From Lachnospiraceae bacterium (lineage in GTDB: Bacteria > Bacillota > Clostridia > Lachnospirales > Lachnospiraceae), in contig CAJTDN010000001.1 of the NCBI GenBank assembly GCA_910574865.1, forward strand, positions 310,001 through 374,000: a stretch of 64,000 bases of DNA, read 5' to 3'. The translations under genes and the position numbers were made by a program. The notes beneath the pieces were generated by a model. It had not been told where the DNA came from and did not search any database. It saw only the letters and a program-made list of their open reading frames with translations. This document shows, one piece after another, positions 8,989 to 17,622 of this stretch. How positions within the stretch are numbered: the stretch's first letter is position 1; each line of letters begins with the position of its first letter.

Positions 8989-9831
8989 TCACTCCTGTTC
9001 ATTTAATATTTTCGACATTTTATCGTGTGCCTTTTTTAATTCTTCGCTCCAGTTCTCTTCTCCGAGATACCAAAATTCCGTAACGTACCTGCGAATCCCC
9101 ATTTGCCACGCCTTCTGAATCGCCGCCTCAAAATCCACATGTCCGGTTCCATACGGCACCTCCCTATACCTCCCCGGCAGCGTCTCCTTTAGATGCATGG
9201 AGGTAATGTTTCCCTTTCCGAGCTGCAAATCCTCCAACACGTCCATCTTGTATTGCTTCGCGGCATTCGTAAGATTCCCGATATCGGGGTATATTTTCAA
9301 ATAATTCGAGCCGCACAAAACGACATACTTCATCGCTTTTTCCACCGTGTTCATAAACTCGTTCTCCATCGTCTCCAAGCCCAGAATCACGCCGGTCTTC
9401 TCCGCGATTTCGGCAACCCGCCTCAAATTTTCCAAATACCCTCTCTTGGTTTTTTCGTCCGAAGGCTCATAGTATACGTCATACCCCGGAATCATGACGA
9501 CGCGAATGCCCAAGTCCGCCGCAAGCTCGATTGATTTCTCGGCGATTTCCATGCCCCGCCCGGCCTTTTCCCCATCCGGGTTTCCAAGTGAAAACTTGGT
9601 CAGCGCGCTGACGCACATGGTACGGATTGGCATTTCCGTCTGGTACATGTCACGAATCAGTTCAAAGCGCTCCTGCTTCGACATGTAAATTCGCCGTATT
9701 TTTTCCTCCGACGCGTCGATGCTCATCTCCAAGTAATCATACCCCGCCTTTTTTGCCGCCGTCAACTTCTCCCACCAACTCAAAGATGACGGCATCGCCT
9801 TTTCATACAAACCTAACTCATACGATTTCAT
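8989..9831 (-). CDS. ulaE: L-ribulose/L-xylulose-5-phosphate 3-epimerase-like
   Basis: TIM-barrel sugar-phosphate epimerase of 280 residues, near the length of UlaE/SgbU. Recognisable segments are LGLYEKAMPS at the N-terminus, YDYLEMSIDASEE, GIRVVMIPGYDVYYE, IYPDIGNL and the late VPYGTGHVDFE. Metal ligands are expected from the conserved E/D/H/E set of the xylose-isomerase-like fold. It is the first gene of the operon with the FG-GAP protein, FGGY kinase and YesL-like protein, so the pathway may pass from a ketopentose to D-xylulose-5-phosphate. Symbol by resemblance. Confidence 0.88.
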   Translation of the reverse strand: MKSYELGLYEKAMPSSLSWWEKLTAAKKAGYDYLEMSIDASEEKIRRIYMSKQERFELIRDMYQTEMPIRTMCVSALTKFSLGNPDGEKAGRGMEIAEKSIELAADLGIRVVMIPGYDVYYEPSDEKTKRGYLENLRRVAEIAEKTGVILGLETMENEFMNTVEKAMKYVVLCGSNYLKIYPDIGNLTNAAKQYKMDVLEDLQLGKGNITSMHLKETLPGRYREVPYGTGHVDFEAAIQKAWQMGIRRYVTEFWYLGEENWSEELKKAHDKMSKILNEQE

Positions 9832-9906
9832 GTTCTTCTCCGCTCACTTTTTCTTTGTTTTTAGAATCTTTCTCCTATTTTTTCGTTTAAGATTCATTAT
9901 ATCATC

Positions 9907-9935
9907 ATAATATATTATTTTTTTGTTTTTTTCAA
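9907..9935 (-). promoter_or_regulatory. Promoter of epimerase/kinase operon
   Basis: Minus strand: TTGAAA (9930-9935), 17 bases, TATTAT (9907-9912), each 5 of 6 to consensus, about 75 bases upstream of the ulaE-like ATG. The 9936-10041 stretch further upstream is AT-rich with no coding signal seen. Confidence 0.6.
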
Positions 9936-10041
9936 TACTTGTTTTTTGTTTTTCTTATTTTTTGTACTTATTCTTTTGTTTTACGTTTTATTTTTGCATT
10001 TTATATGAAATCCAAAGTGATTTGTCGCGTAAGAAGGACAG

Positions 10042-10076
10042 AAAAAAACAGCCCGGCAAATAGAAATGCCAGACTG
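10042..10076 (-). terminator. Terminator after broken DUF4869/ATPase gene
   Basis: Minus strand: CAGTCTGGCA and TGCCGGGCTG form a 10-bp stem (two G-U pairs) with an 8-base loop, followed by seven T. It lies about 150 bases downstream of the ATPase remnant. Confidence 0.75.
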
Positions 10077-10223
10077 CTTCAATTTGTGATATTTATGTTT
10101 ATTTTTCTATTTTCAACTCTTCTGGAAATGTACTTAAAATCTTTTTCACATTTTTCTCCTGCATATAAAATCCATCTAAAGAATGTTTTGAATACCTATG
10201 CGATGTATTTTCTGTCAGCAAAA

Positions 10224-10845
10224 TCAAATATTCAAATGATTCTGGCAACCCGAGTTACTGTCTTCCGTTATCACGTACTTCATTCTATTGTTTTCAACAA
10301 TCGGATAATTACCGTAAATTTCTTTAAGCTCATGATAAGACTCTTTTACGTCTGTCCGTTTCCCATTTGTAACAATCGCATAAATCTCATGGATGCTATA
10401 TGGCAGCATTTTGAATGGGGCGCGATTCACCAACACGAAATAGTTTCCCGAATTTTTCACAAACTCGGCAAATTCCTTGGAAAACACAAAATCATTATTT
10501 TCCTCTATAAAAATAATCGTATCTCGCAACGTCAAAAGCGCATCCTTCCAGTCTCTTCCCACTTCTCGTCGTAGATATACATAATAAGAGACCTCTACCG
10601 TTACCGCGTATCCTGACTCCCTTCCCACCCGAAGATACTCATACAGCATGTGCAAAAGCGTTGTTTTTCCCGTCGCACTGTCACCTTTCAATCACATGCG
10701 CACTTACCACCGTAGAATGATCCACGTCCACAATCATTTCTTTGACAAATTCATCCTCCATCCACTCGTCCTCGTATACATTATCAAAATACGCCGGGGC
10801 ATCCCCCATATATTCCGTCCCGCCATAATACCATATTTTCAACAT
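10224..10845 (-). pseudogene. Frameshifted DUF4869 / P-loop ATPase chimera
   Basis: Two reading frames make one broken gene. Positions 10845-10681 encode a DUF4869-like N-terminus (WYYGG, PAYFDNVYEDEW, DEFVKEMIVDVD) that stops after HVIER. The next frame, to 10224, starts KGDSATGKTTLL, a Walker A motif, and ends TEDSNSGCQNHLNI. Removing one G at 10689 restores VIKGDSATGKTTL, so a single-base insertion is the simplest cause. The DUF4869 part lacks its usual C-terminus, and the ATPase part seems to lack both ends. It is AT-rich and sits alone, with its own terminator. Confidence 0.7.
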
Positions 10846-10911
10846 GTTTATTTCCCGCCCTCCTATTTTTCTTATATTCATTCCAAGTACATTTTACAAG
10901 ATTATACGCAC

Positions 10912-11020
10912 CTTTTTAATCCATTACTCACATTTTCCTTATGACTTTTCTTTCTCATTTACACATTTTCTTTATGACTTTTATTATATTTCTCATACTC
11001 TCCTCACGACTTTTCTTGTT
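10912..11020. repeat. AT-rich imperfect tandem repeats
   Basis: Between the broken ATPase gene and the peptide transporter, a pyrimidine-rich stretch repeats the segment CATTTTCTTTATGACTTTT two to three times with changes. No gene or promoter is evident here. Confidence 0.4.
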
Positions 11021-11052
11021 TTGACACCCTCTTTGCCCCATCACCCGTACCG

Positions 11053-12609
11053 TCATCCATACATCGACGTTACTGTTTTTCCCTCCACTTTCAACACCCT
11101 GTCGCACAGCAGATGCACCACGTCCAAATCATGCGACACGAACAGATAACAGATTTTCTCCTTTTCCTGCAATTCCTTCAAAAGCTCAATCATCTGTGCT
11201 TGCACGGTCACGTCCAGCGCCGACAACGGCTCGTCCGCCAATATGAACTTTGTCCCGGTCATCAGCGCCGTGGCGATGCTCACGCGCTGTCTTTGCCCAC
11301 CGCTTAGTTCCTTCGGATAACGCTTATAAAACTCCTTCGGCAAATGCACCCTCTCTAACATTTCCTCGGCCTTTCTCCTACGCTCCTCCTTCGAAAATCC
11401 GCCTTGTACCTTCAACGGCTCCTCCAAAATCCAGCCAATCGTCTTGCGCGGATTTAACGAGCCATAAGGATCCTGAAAAACCATCTGCGGGCGTTTTGTA
11501 TGATGAATCACTACCCCGTCATACTCCTTCAGCAAGCCGAGCACGCATTTACAAAGCGTCGTCTTCCCGCTGCCGCTGCCGCCCACGAGCCCCACGATTT
11601 CTCCTTCATGCAAGGTAAACGAAACATCTTGTAAAATCTGCCTGCGCACTCTGCCTTCCCGGTAATAGGCATTAAGATGGCACACCTCAAGCACCTTCTT
11701 CGGTTCCAACACATCCTTCTCCATGGCGTTTTCATCTGCCACGGCCTCGCCTTGCCACACGGCGATTTCTTCCGCCACGGCTTCGTCTTGTTCCACGGTC
11801 GCCCCATCCTTCCAATTCTTTCCACAAGCATCCGGAATCGCCGCAATCAATTCCCTTGTATATTCCGTCTGCGGATTGCCAAAAATCGCCTCCACGCTTC
11901 CTTCCTCGACCACTTCCCCGGACTTCATCACCAACACCCGACCGCATAATTTTTCCACTACGCGCAGATTATGGGAAATAAAAAGAATGCTCATCCCATA
12001 TTTCTGGTTGAGCTTCTTCAACAGTCCAAGAATGCCATCCTGCGTCTGCACGTCCAACGCCGTCGTCGGCTCATCGGCAATTAAAAGCTTCGGCCGACAG
12101 ACGATGGCCGCCGCCAACATGGCTCGCTGGCGCATCCCGCCGGAAAGTTCATGCGGATACTTTTCGTAAAGCTCCCGTGGATTTTCCAGCTCCACGTCCT
12201 CCATCGCCGCAAAAACCTTGTTTCTCCTTTCCTCTTTTGACAGTTTTGCGTGCAAAACCAGCACTTCCTCCAACTGTTTTCCAATCTTCATCGTCGGGTT
12301 GAGCGCGCTCATCGGTTCCTGAAAAATCATGCCGATTCGCGCCCCCTGCACGCTTCGCATTTGCGCGTCATCAAGCGTAAGCAAATCCACGCCGTCCAGG
12401 CAAACGCTGCCGCCGTCTATCACCGCACGCTGTTTCTTAAGTCCCGCAATCGTCAGTGCCGTCATCGTCTTGCCCGAACCGGATTCCCCGACGATTCCTA
12501 ATATTTTTCCATCCGCGAGCTGGAAGGATACGTTTTTTACCGCCTCCTCCCTTCGCCCCCTATCCTCAAAATGAATTGACAAACGTTCTACGTCAAGCAT
12601 GATTATCAC
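11053..12609 (-). CDS. Fused dual-ATPase subunit of peptide ABC transporter
   Basis: Protein of 518 residues with two ABC ATPase domains in tandem, equivalent to DppD and DppF joined in one chain. Domain 1 has Walker A GESGSGKT (about residue 40), signature LSGGMRQR and Walker B LLIADEPTTALD. Domain 2 has GGSGSGKTT, LSGGQRQR and ILADEPLSALD. A Glu/Ala/Val-rich linker separates them. It is the last gene of the four-gene operon, 18 bases after the permease gene, and energises uptake of oligopeptides or a similar ligand. Confidence 0.95.
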   Translation of the reverse strand: MIIMLDVERLSIHFEDRGRREEAVKNVSFQLADGKILGIVGESGSGKTMTALTIAGLKKQRAVIDGGSVCLDGVDLLTLDDAQMRSVQGARIGMIFQEPMSALNPTMKIGKQLEEVLVLHAKLSKEERRNKVFAAMEDVELENPRELYEKYPHELSGGMRQRAMLAAAIVCRPKLLIADEPTTALDVQTQDGILGLLKKLNQKYGMSILFISHNLRVVEKLCGRVLVMKSGEVVEEGSVEAIFGNPQTEYTRELIAAIPDACGKNWKDGATVEQDEAVAEEIAVWQGEAVADENAMEKDVLEPKKVLEVCHLNAYYREGRVRRQILQDVSFTLHEGEIVGLVGGSGSGKTTLCKCVLGLLKEYDGVVIHHTKRPQMVFQDPYGSLNPRKTIGWILEEPLKVQGGFSKEERRRKAEEMLERVHLPKEFYKRYPKELSGGQRQRVSIATALMTGTKFILADEPLSALDVTVQAQMIELLKELQEKEKICYLFVSHDLDVVHLLCDRVLKVEGKTVTSMYG

Positions 12610-12627
12610 CCTCTAACTTTTTAAATT

Positions 12628-13440
12628 CTACCGTCCGCCCCCAAATCGGTCCAAAATCCCCTCTCCCAAGAGCCCCACTCCCAGCACCAAAAGCACGAGA
12701 AAAACGCCGGGAAATGCGGCGCACCACACGCCGCTTGCCAAATACGTCTGTGATTCCGACAACATCCTCCCAAGGCTGGCATCCGGCGGCTGCACGCCAA
12801 TCCCCAAATAACTCAATCCCGCCTCCGCCAAGGCCGCGTTGTTAAAACCAATGGCCAATGAGGACAAAAGCGACGGCAAAATGTTGGGCAAAATGTGCAC
12901 GAATAAAATACGCGGCGTCGGCACTCCAATAAGCCTTGCGCCAATGACGAAATCTGCCTCGCGAAGCCGCATAAATTCTCCGCGCACGATTCTGGCAAAA
13001 CTGGGAATAAACGCAATGCCCAGCGCCACCATCACTTTATATTTCCCGCTCCCCGCAATGCTTATGATGACCAGTGCCAGAAGAACGCTGGGAAACGCCG
13101 CCAGCGCGTCGCACACCCGCATCACGCCCTCGTCCAGCCAGCCTCCGAAATACCCGCAGACGGCTCCCAACGCCACGCCGGCCAGTCCGCCAATCAATAT
13201 CGTGCCCGCGGCAATGACAAGCGTGCTCCCGGCTCCGACGAGCACCCGGCTGAAAATGTCGCGTCCAAACTGGTCCGTCCCAAACAAATGCAAAATGCTC
13301 GGGGCGTTTAACTTTAGCGACCCCTGCATGGCGTCCGGCTCGTAGGGCGTCCACAAAAAGCCAAGTAAAATCAAGGCCACCATGAAAACCGTGATGCCAA
13401 GTCCCAATGTGAAATTGTGAGAATGACCTTTGTACTTCAT
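12628..13440 (-). CDS. Peptide ABC transporter permease (DppC/OppC type)
   Basis: Membrane subunit of about 270 residues. The ATG at 13440 is chosen because AGGGAG lies 8 bases ahead. The frame is open 35 codons further upstream but without a ribosome site. The loop GARLIGVPTPRILFVHILPN is the ATPase-contact region, and the C-terminal GIGVQPPDASLGRML is typical of DppC-like subunits. The 61-base gap to the preceding permease holds a hairpin (GAACAC and GTGTTC). Confidence 0.94.
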   Translation of the reverse strand: MKYKGHSHNFTLGLGITVFMVALILLGFLWTPYEPDAMQGSLKLNAPSILHLFGTDQFGRDIFSRVLVGAGSTLVIAAGTILIGGLAGVALGAVCGYFGGWLDEGVMRVCDALAAFPSVLLALVIISIAGSGKYKVMVALGIAFIPSFARIVRGEFMRLREADFVIGARLIGVPTPRILFVHILPNILPSLLSSLAIGFNNAALAEAGLSYLGIGVQPPDASLGRMLSESQTYLASGVWCAAFPGVFLVLLVLGVGLLGEGILDRFGGGR

Positions 13441-13501
13441 AAGATAGCTCCCTCTATACAATACCATGTCCGCCAAGCTCGTGGAACACCTCGCCAAGTG
13501 T

Positions 13502-14443
13502 TCATATAACCTCAATCCGCTTGTCCAGTTTCTTATATAAAGCATCCACCAAAATATTCATAACCAGCGTCACCACCGCAATCAGCACGATGATGGCCTC
13601 CACCACCGGATAATCCCGCTTGGAAATGGATGAAATCAACATCCGTCCCACACCGGGAATCCCAAACACCTGCTCCACGACGATGCTGTTGGCAATGATG
13701 TCGGCTGCCGTCATTCCTAAAAATGTAATCACCGGCAAAATCCCATTTTTTAGCACATGGTGTAAAAGCACCCGCCACGGGCCATTTCCCCGGCTATAAG
13801 CCGTGCGCACATAGTCCTTCTGCATCTCGTCCAAAAGAGAACTGCGCAAAAGCTTCGCGGCCATCGCCGCCCTCGGCAGGGCAATGGCAAGCGAGGGCAA
13901 AATGAGATAACCTATAAAGCCTCCCACGTCCTTTTCATAAGAGACATATCCTCCCGGTGTAAACCAGTGAAGTGTAAGGCCGAACACCGCGGTAAAAATG
14001 ATTCCGATAAAAAACGGCGGAACCGACATCATAATCTGATCCACAATCAGGAAAATACGGTCAAACAACCGATTTGCATAACGCACGCTGAAAATGCTGA
14101 CCGCCACTGACAATACCAAAATCATGGAAAATGACAGAATCGTCATGGCCACGGTAATGGGAATCCGATCTCCAATCAAGTCTTGTACCGACTTTTGATA
14201 GTAGTAGGAGTTTCCCATGTCCCCATGTAGAAAATTGAAAACCCATTCTCCGTAACGCTGCGGCAGGGGACGGTTTAAGCCCATCTCCTCCCGCAGCGCC
14301 TGAACTTGCTCCAAGGTTCCATCCGTGCCAAGAATGGACCTGGCCGGGTCGCCCGGTATCAGTTCAAACGCGAAAAAGGTAAGCATGCTGACAATTAATA
14401 ATGTGATTATAAGACCTAATATTTTTTTAATAACGTATTTCAT
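13502..14443 (-). CDS. Peptide ABC transporter permease (DppB/OppB type)
   Basis: Membrane subunit of about 313 residues. The N-terminus KILGLIITLLIVSMLTFF is followed by LIPGDPAR, a DppB-family hallmark. The C-terminal loop RTAYSRGNGPWRVLLHHVLKN contacts the ATPase. The ATG at 14443 has GGAGG 5 bases ahead, and the ATG at 14455 lies in that ribosome site. An intergenic repeat element (14454-14555) separates it from the binding-protein gene. Confidence 0.94.
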   Translation of the reverse strand: MKYVIKKILGLIITLLIVSMLTFFAFELIPGDPARSILGTDGTLEQVQALREEMGLNRPLPQRYGEWVFNFLHGDMGNSYYYQKSVQDLIGDRIPITVAMTILSFSMILVLSVAVSIFSVRYANRLFDRIFLIVDQIMMSVPPFFIGIIFTAVFGLTLHWFTPGGYVSYEKDVGGFIGYLILPSLAIALPRAAMAAKLLRSSLLDEMQKDYVRTAYSRGNGPWRVLLHHVLKNGILPVITFLGMTAADIIANSIVVEQVFGIPGVGRMLISSISKRDYPVVEAIIVLIAVVTLVMNILVDALYKKLDKRIEVI

Positions 14444-14453
14444 GCTTACCTCC

Positions 14454-14555
14454 ATACCATGAGCGCTTAGCGCCTATATTTGGGGCGCTTACACGCGAAT
14501 GTAGTCGTGGGCCACTTGGCAAGGTTTTTTCGAGCTTAGCGGCAACACAACTTCC
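14454..14555 (-). repeat. Family A intercistronic RNA-like repeat, copy 1
   Basis: About 100 bases between the binding-protein stop and the ribosome site of the DppB-type gene. It shares CTCGAAAA, ACCTTGCCAAGTG, ACATTCGC and CTCATGGTA-type blocks with copies at 24773-24875 and 61825-61925. Stem AGCGCC/GGCGCT (14469-14474 with 14484-14489) is replaced by GCATCC/GGATGC and GCACC/GGTGC in the other copies. A second stem, GTTGTG/CACGAC, is also possible. Confidence 0.75.
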
Positions 14556-14559
14556 TTAT

Positions 14560-16107
14560 TCATTCCACCCGATATATCTTTGCCATGTCCTGCACGTACA
14601 GTGGGTAAAATTCATAGCCGTCAAAATCATCACGAAGGGCCACCAGGCTGGCCAGGTCCTGAATGTAAACGCTCGCCGCCTTTTCCGTCAAAATTTCCTG
14701 CAGCTTCATGTAACACTTTGTCTGCCCCTCCCCGTCCATTGAGGCAATCGCCTGAGAAAGCACCTCGTCATATTCCTCGTCGCTGAAATTGATAAAGTTG
14801 CTTCCGCCGTCCGATTTGAATCGTTCCAGCAAGGAACGTGCGGACAATGTCTTGGCATCCACCCCGACGACGGTCGACTCAAAGTTTCTGTTTCCATAAA
14901 CCTCCTCCAACCAGTATTCCCACTCTACCGGATTAATCGTCACGTTGACGCCAATGTTTTTCAACTGCTCGCGAATTACCTGGGCGGTATCCACATGCGG
15001 CTGATCCGCCGCGCTGACCGTGATTTCCAAGTCAAAACCATCCTCGTAGCCGGCTTCTTTCAGCAGTTCTTTCGCCTTTTCATAATCCTGGCCATAATAG
15101 TTTGTCAGCTCGCCATTATAATATGCCTTGTACCCAGGCAACATATGGGTTCCGATACGGACTCCTTTCCCATCGTTCATCATGTCCATGATTTCGTCCG
15201 GATTGATTGCATAGCAGAGCGCCCGTCTTACTTTCTCATTATTTAACGGCTCTACCGCGTTGTTCAAATACAACGCCTGCACCAGGTTCATCGTACCCTC
15301 TTCAATACGGAAGCCCTCGGTCAGTTCCGCCGCCTGGGCATTTGTCAAACGCATCACCATGTCAAGCGAGCCGCCTTTTAAGTAACTTACCAACATGTCC
15401 GCGTCGGCCACCACCTTGAAAACGACCTCGTCCAAATGCGCCTTCTCTCCCCAGTATTCCTCGTTCTTCTTCAACGTGATACTATCCCCCTCGTTACGGG
15501 ATGAATAGGCGAACGGCCCCGTCCCAATCGGATTGGCGTCAATCGTCCGCGCGCTGTCTTTCGGAATGATGGCAGTCGTCATATTGAACAAAAACTCCGT
15601 GTCCGGCTCGCTCAGCCTGATTTCCACCGTATTCTCGTCAAGAACGTTCACGCTCTCAATAATAGAATACGCTGATACCAACGGTTCCCCGTTTGACGTA
15701 TCAGCGCAACGTTCAATCGAATATTTCACATCTTCCGCGGTAACCTCGTTGCCATCATGGAACTTCACGCCCTCGCGCAAAGTGAAGGTGTATACCTTCG
15801 CATCCTCCGACACGCCGTGGTCGCTCGCGACGGCGTCTTGTAACACGCCGTCACTGTCTGGCTTCACCAGACCCTCGTAAATGTTGAATAAAACCTCTCT
15901 TGTTCCTGCCGACTCCGCCATGTGTGGGTCAAGACCGTCTACATCCTGGGAAATACCTACCACGATACTTCCCCCTTCGACCGGGTTTTTTGAAAGCTCA
16001 TTGTCCGTCGCAGACCCGCCTTCATTCTTGTCATTTGAGCAGCCGCCCAATACAACAGATGATGCCATGCAAAGCACTAAAAGAATCGCCGTCACTTTTC
16101 TTTTCAT
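14560..16107 (-). CDS. Peptide-binding lipoprotein of ABC transporter
   Basis: Family 5 solute-binding protein of about 515 residues. The ATG at 16107 is chosen because AGGAG lies just ahead and a lipoprotein signal follows at once (VTAILLVLCMASSVVLGGC). The frame is open far upstream but crosses the promoter. Family features include GISQDVDGLDPHMAES near the start, LREGVKFHDGNEVTAEDV, and a late QDLASLVALRDD. It is the first gene of the transporter operon. The ligand is unknown; family 5 members bind peptides, nickel or heme. Confidence 0.95.
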   Translation of the reverse strand: MKRKVTAILLVLCMASSVVLGGCSNDKNEGGSATDNELSKNPVEGGSIVVGISQDVDGLDPHMAESAGTREVLFNIYEGLVKPDSDGVLQDAVASDHGVSEDAKVYTFTLREGVKFHDGNEVTAEDVKYSIERCADTSNGEPLVSAYSIIESVNVLDENTVEIRLSEPDTEFLFNMTTAIIPKDSARTIDANPIGTGPFAYSSRNEGDSITLKKNEEYWGEKAHLDEVVFKVVADADMLVSYLKGGSLDMVMRLTNAQAAELTEGFRIEEGTMNLVQALYLNNAVEPLNNEKVRRALCYAINPDEIMDMMNDGKGVRIGTHMLPGYKAYYNGELTNYYGQDYEKAKELLKEAGYEDGFDLEITVSAADQPHVDTAQVIREQLKNIGVNVTINPVEWEYWLEEVYGNRNFESTVVGVDAKTLSARSLLERFKSDGGSNFINFSDEEYDEVLSQAIASMDGEGQTKCYMKLQEILTEKAASVYIQDLASLVALRDDFDGYEFYPLYVQDMAKIYRVE

Positions 16108-16155
16108 GTTTCGTCTCCTTCTTCCAATAACCTTCATTATTAAATTGTCGTTCTT

Positions 16156-16184
16156 ATTGTAGCCGAAAGTGACGCATTTGGCAA
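16156..16184 (-). promoter_or_regulatory. Promoter of peptide transporter operon
   Basis: Minus strand: TTGCCA (16179-16184), 17 bases, TACAAT (16156-16161), about 50 bases upstream of the lipoprotein ATG. Confidence 0.62.
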
Positions 16185-16220
16185 GAGAAAATTTTTCTGG
16201 ATTTTTCCCTGTCACTGTGC

Positions 16221-16293
16221 TATGATAAAGACATCTTTCAGGATTGTTCGTGCTGGTGCGGCATGCCTGAAAGTTGGGAAGTTTCACTTCCCA
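16221..16293 (+). promoter_or_regulatory. Extended -10 and leader hairpin of unknown operon
   Basis: TATGAT (16221-16226) preceded by TGC gives an extended -10 without a clear -35. TGGGAAG/CTTCCCA (about 16275-16293) forms a hairpin in the leader before the ATG at 16335. Confidence 0.4.
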
Positions 16294-16334
16294 GTTTATC
16301 ATGATGGCGCGACAAATGTACCGGGAGGAAAAAC

Positions 16335-16772
16335 ATGGGCAAAAAACTTGTAGACTTGCAAAAACAGGCCGCCTCCACCGTGGATTCGCTCCTTCACATT
16401 ACCGAGGACATCGGCAAGTACGTAATCGCCCCTTACGGGACGGAGGATGGAGCTTTCGTGGAGATTCAATGTCAGATTTTCTTGAAACGTTGCCAGAGTC
16501 TGGAAAAGCAGCTTTTACAGCTCCAGGAGGCTTTGACGTTTTCCGAAAATCCCGCGCCGCCGATTTTCCACAACGAAGCCTCGTCCCTTGACGTCACCCG
16601 GCAGATTATCATTCAGAATCTCCAGATAGTGCATGAAAAACAACTTCTGCTTCAGGGATTCCTTTCCCACTCGAGAGAGCACGACGCCGTCACCCAGGAA
16701 TCTCGATTATTGCAAGAACAAACCAGGCTTTTGGAGTTTCAGCGTATCCTTGGAGCCACAAAAAAACCTTAG
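16335..16772 (+). CDS. Unknown helical protein
   Basis: Protein of 145 residues not recognised. It is soluble in appearance, rich in Leu, Gln and Glu, and probably mostly helical (QCQIFLKRCQSLEKQLLQLQ and LLQEQTRLLEFQ look like coiled-coil). GGGAGG lies 8 bases before the ATG. It precedes a membrane coiled-coil protein and a VWA lipoprotein on the same strand, so a shared envelope-associated role is plausible but unproven. Confidence 0.75.
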   Translation: MGKKLVDLQKQAASTVDSLLHITEDIGKYVIAPYGTEDGAFVEIQCQIFLKRCQSLEKQLLQLQEALTFSENPAPPIFHNEASSLDVTRQIIIQNLQIVHEKQLLLQGFLSHSREHDAVTQESRLLQEQTRLLEFQRILGATKKP

Positions 16773-16788
16773 AAACAACCTTTGTTCA

Positions 16789-16817
16789 TTCACTATAGAT
16801 AATACATACGCTATAAT
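16789..16817 (+). promoter_or_regulatory. Internal promoter before membrane protein
   Basis: TTCACT (16789-16794), 17 bases, TATAAT (16812-16817). The -10 abuts an ATG at 16818, which would lie upstream of the transcript start. This favours the ATG at 16839 as the true start. Confidence 0.55.
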
Positions 16818-16838
16818 ATGCAGAAAGGATACATTCAT

Positions 16839-17621
16839 ATGGAAGATAAAAACCGAACGCCGTCACCCGTTTTGCTCCTAATCGTGTCAGGACTATACTT
16901 GGGACTCACCTTGATTCTGCGGTTTACCAGGGATGACATCATCATCCAGCAGGGAATACGCTTCTACCGCACGCTCAATGCCGCCGTCTTAATCGTTGGC
17001 GGATTTTGTACGGCCGCCCTTCTGGTTCATTTTCTGTTAAACTGGAACAAACAACAGAAGCGCAAACGCGCGCAGGACGAGGAAACCGCCAAGCAACAAG
17101 CCGCCCTGGAAGAAGAGGCCATGGAAAAAGAACGACATCGCGAGATTTTGTCCGTCTCGAAAAAGATGGACTCAATGCGGCTTAGGGAAGTGTTGTCCAC
17201 ATACGAGGCGGGAGCCTGGATCGAACTGGCCCAGCCCATTGCCAAAATAAGAATGCAGTTGGACATCATGGACGAATATCAGGAAAAACTGGTGCATCTG
17301 CTAGAAACCAACGGCGCGGACAGCCTTTCCAACACCAACGAGGTCCTCGACCAGGTGGAACAATACCTTTGCAAGAACGTGCGAAAGGTCCTGAATTACA
17401 TGGACGTCGCGGACGAGGACAATGAGCGGGACGTGGAACAAGTAAGCTTACGCCTCACCGCTTGTCACGAAGAAGGGCAAAAGCAGCTGCAGCAAGTGCA
17501 GGAATTTCTCTTTGCCCTGGCGGAATTTTTGAACAAGCAGGGGGACGATGACAATAGCATGGATTTGCTGAACATTTACAAGTCCACGATTCTTTCATCC
17601 ATTCAGGATGAATCATTATGA
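16839..17621 (+). CDS. Membrane-anchored coiled-coil protein
   Basis: Unrecognised protein of about 260 residues. Two membrane segments occur near the N-terminus (VLLLIVSGLYLGLTLIL and AAVLIVGGFCTAALLVHFLL), then a charged coiled-coil stretch rich in Lys, Glu and Ala, then a helical C-terminal half. The start at 16839 is favoured by AAAGGA 8 bases ahead and by the -10 box touching the other ATG at 16818. The layout (two TM plus helical tail next to a VWA gene) recalls XpaC-type proteins of TelA/VWA clusters, but no motif proves this. A structured repeat begins 2 bases after its stop. Confidence 0.8.
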   Translation: MEDKNRTPSPVLLLIVSGLYLGLTLILRFTRDDIIIQQGIRFYRTLNAAVLIVGGFCTAALLVHFLLNWNKQQKRKRAQDEETAKQQAALEEEAMEKERHREILSVSKKMDSMRLREVLSTYEAGAWIELAQPIAKIRMQLDIMDEYQEKLVHLLETNGADSLSNTNEVLDQVEQYLCKNVRKVLNYMDVADEDNERDVEQVSLRLTACHEEGQKQLQQVQEFLFALAEFLNKQGDDDNSMDLLNIYKSTILSSIQDESL

Positions 17622-17622
17622 C

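Noticed and set aside
9939-10574. Plus-strand open frame of about 210 codons
   Set aside because: AT-rich, low complexity, antisense to the broken ATPase gene and to its terminator. No ribosome site.
13441-13501. Possible fourth family A copy between the two peptide permease genes
   Set aside because: It contains CTTGGC and a hairpin (GAACAC/GTGTTC), but the conserved blocks of family A are missing.
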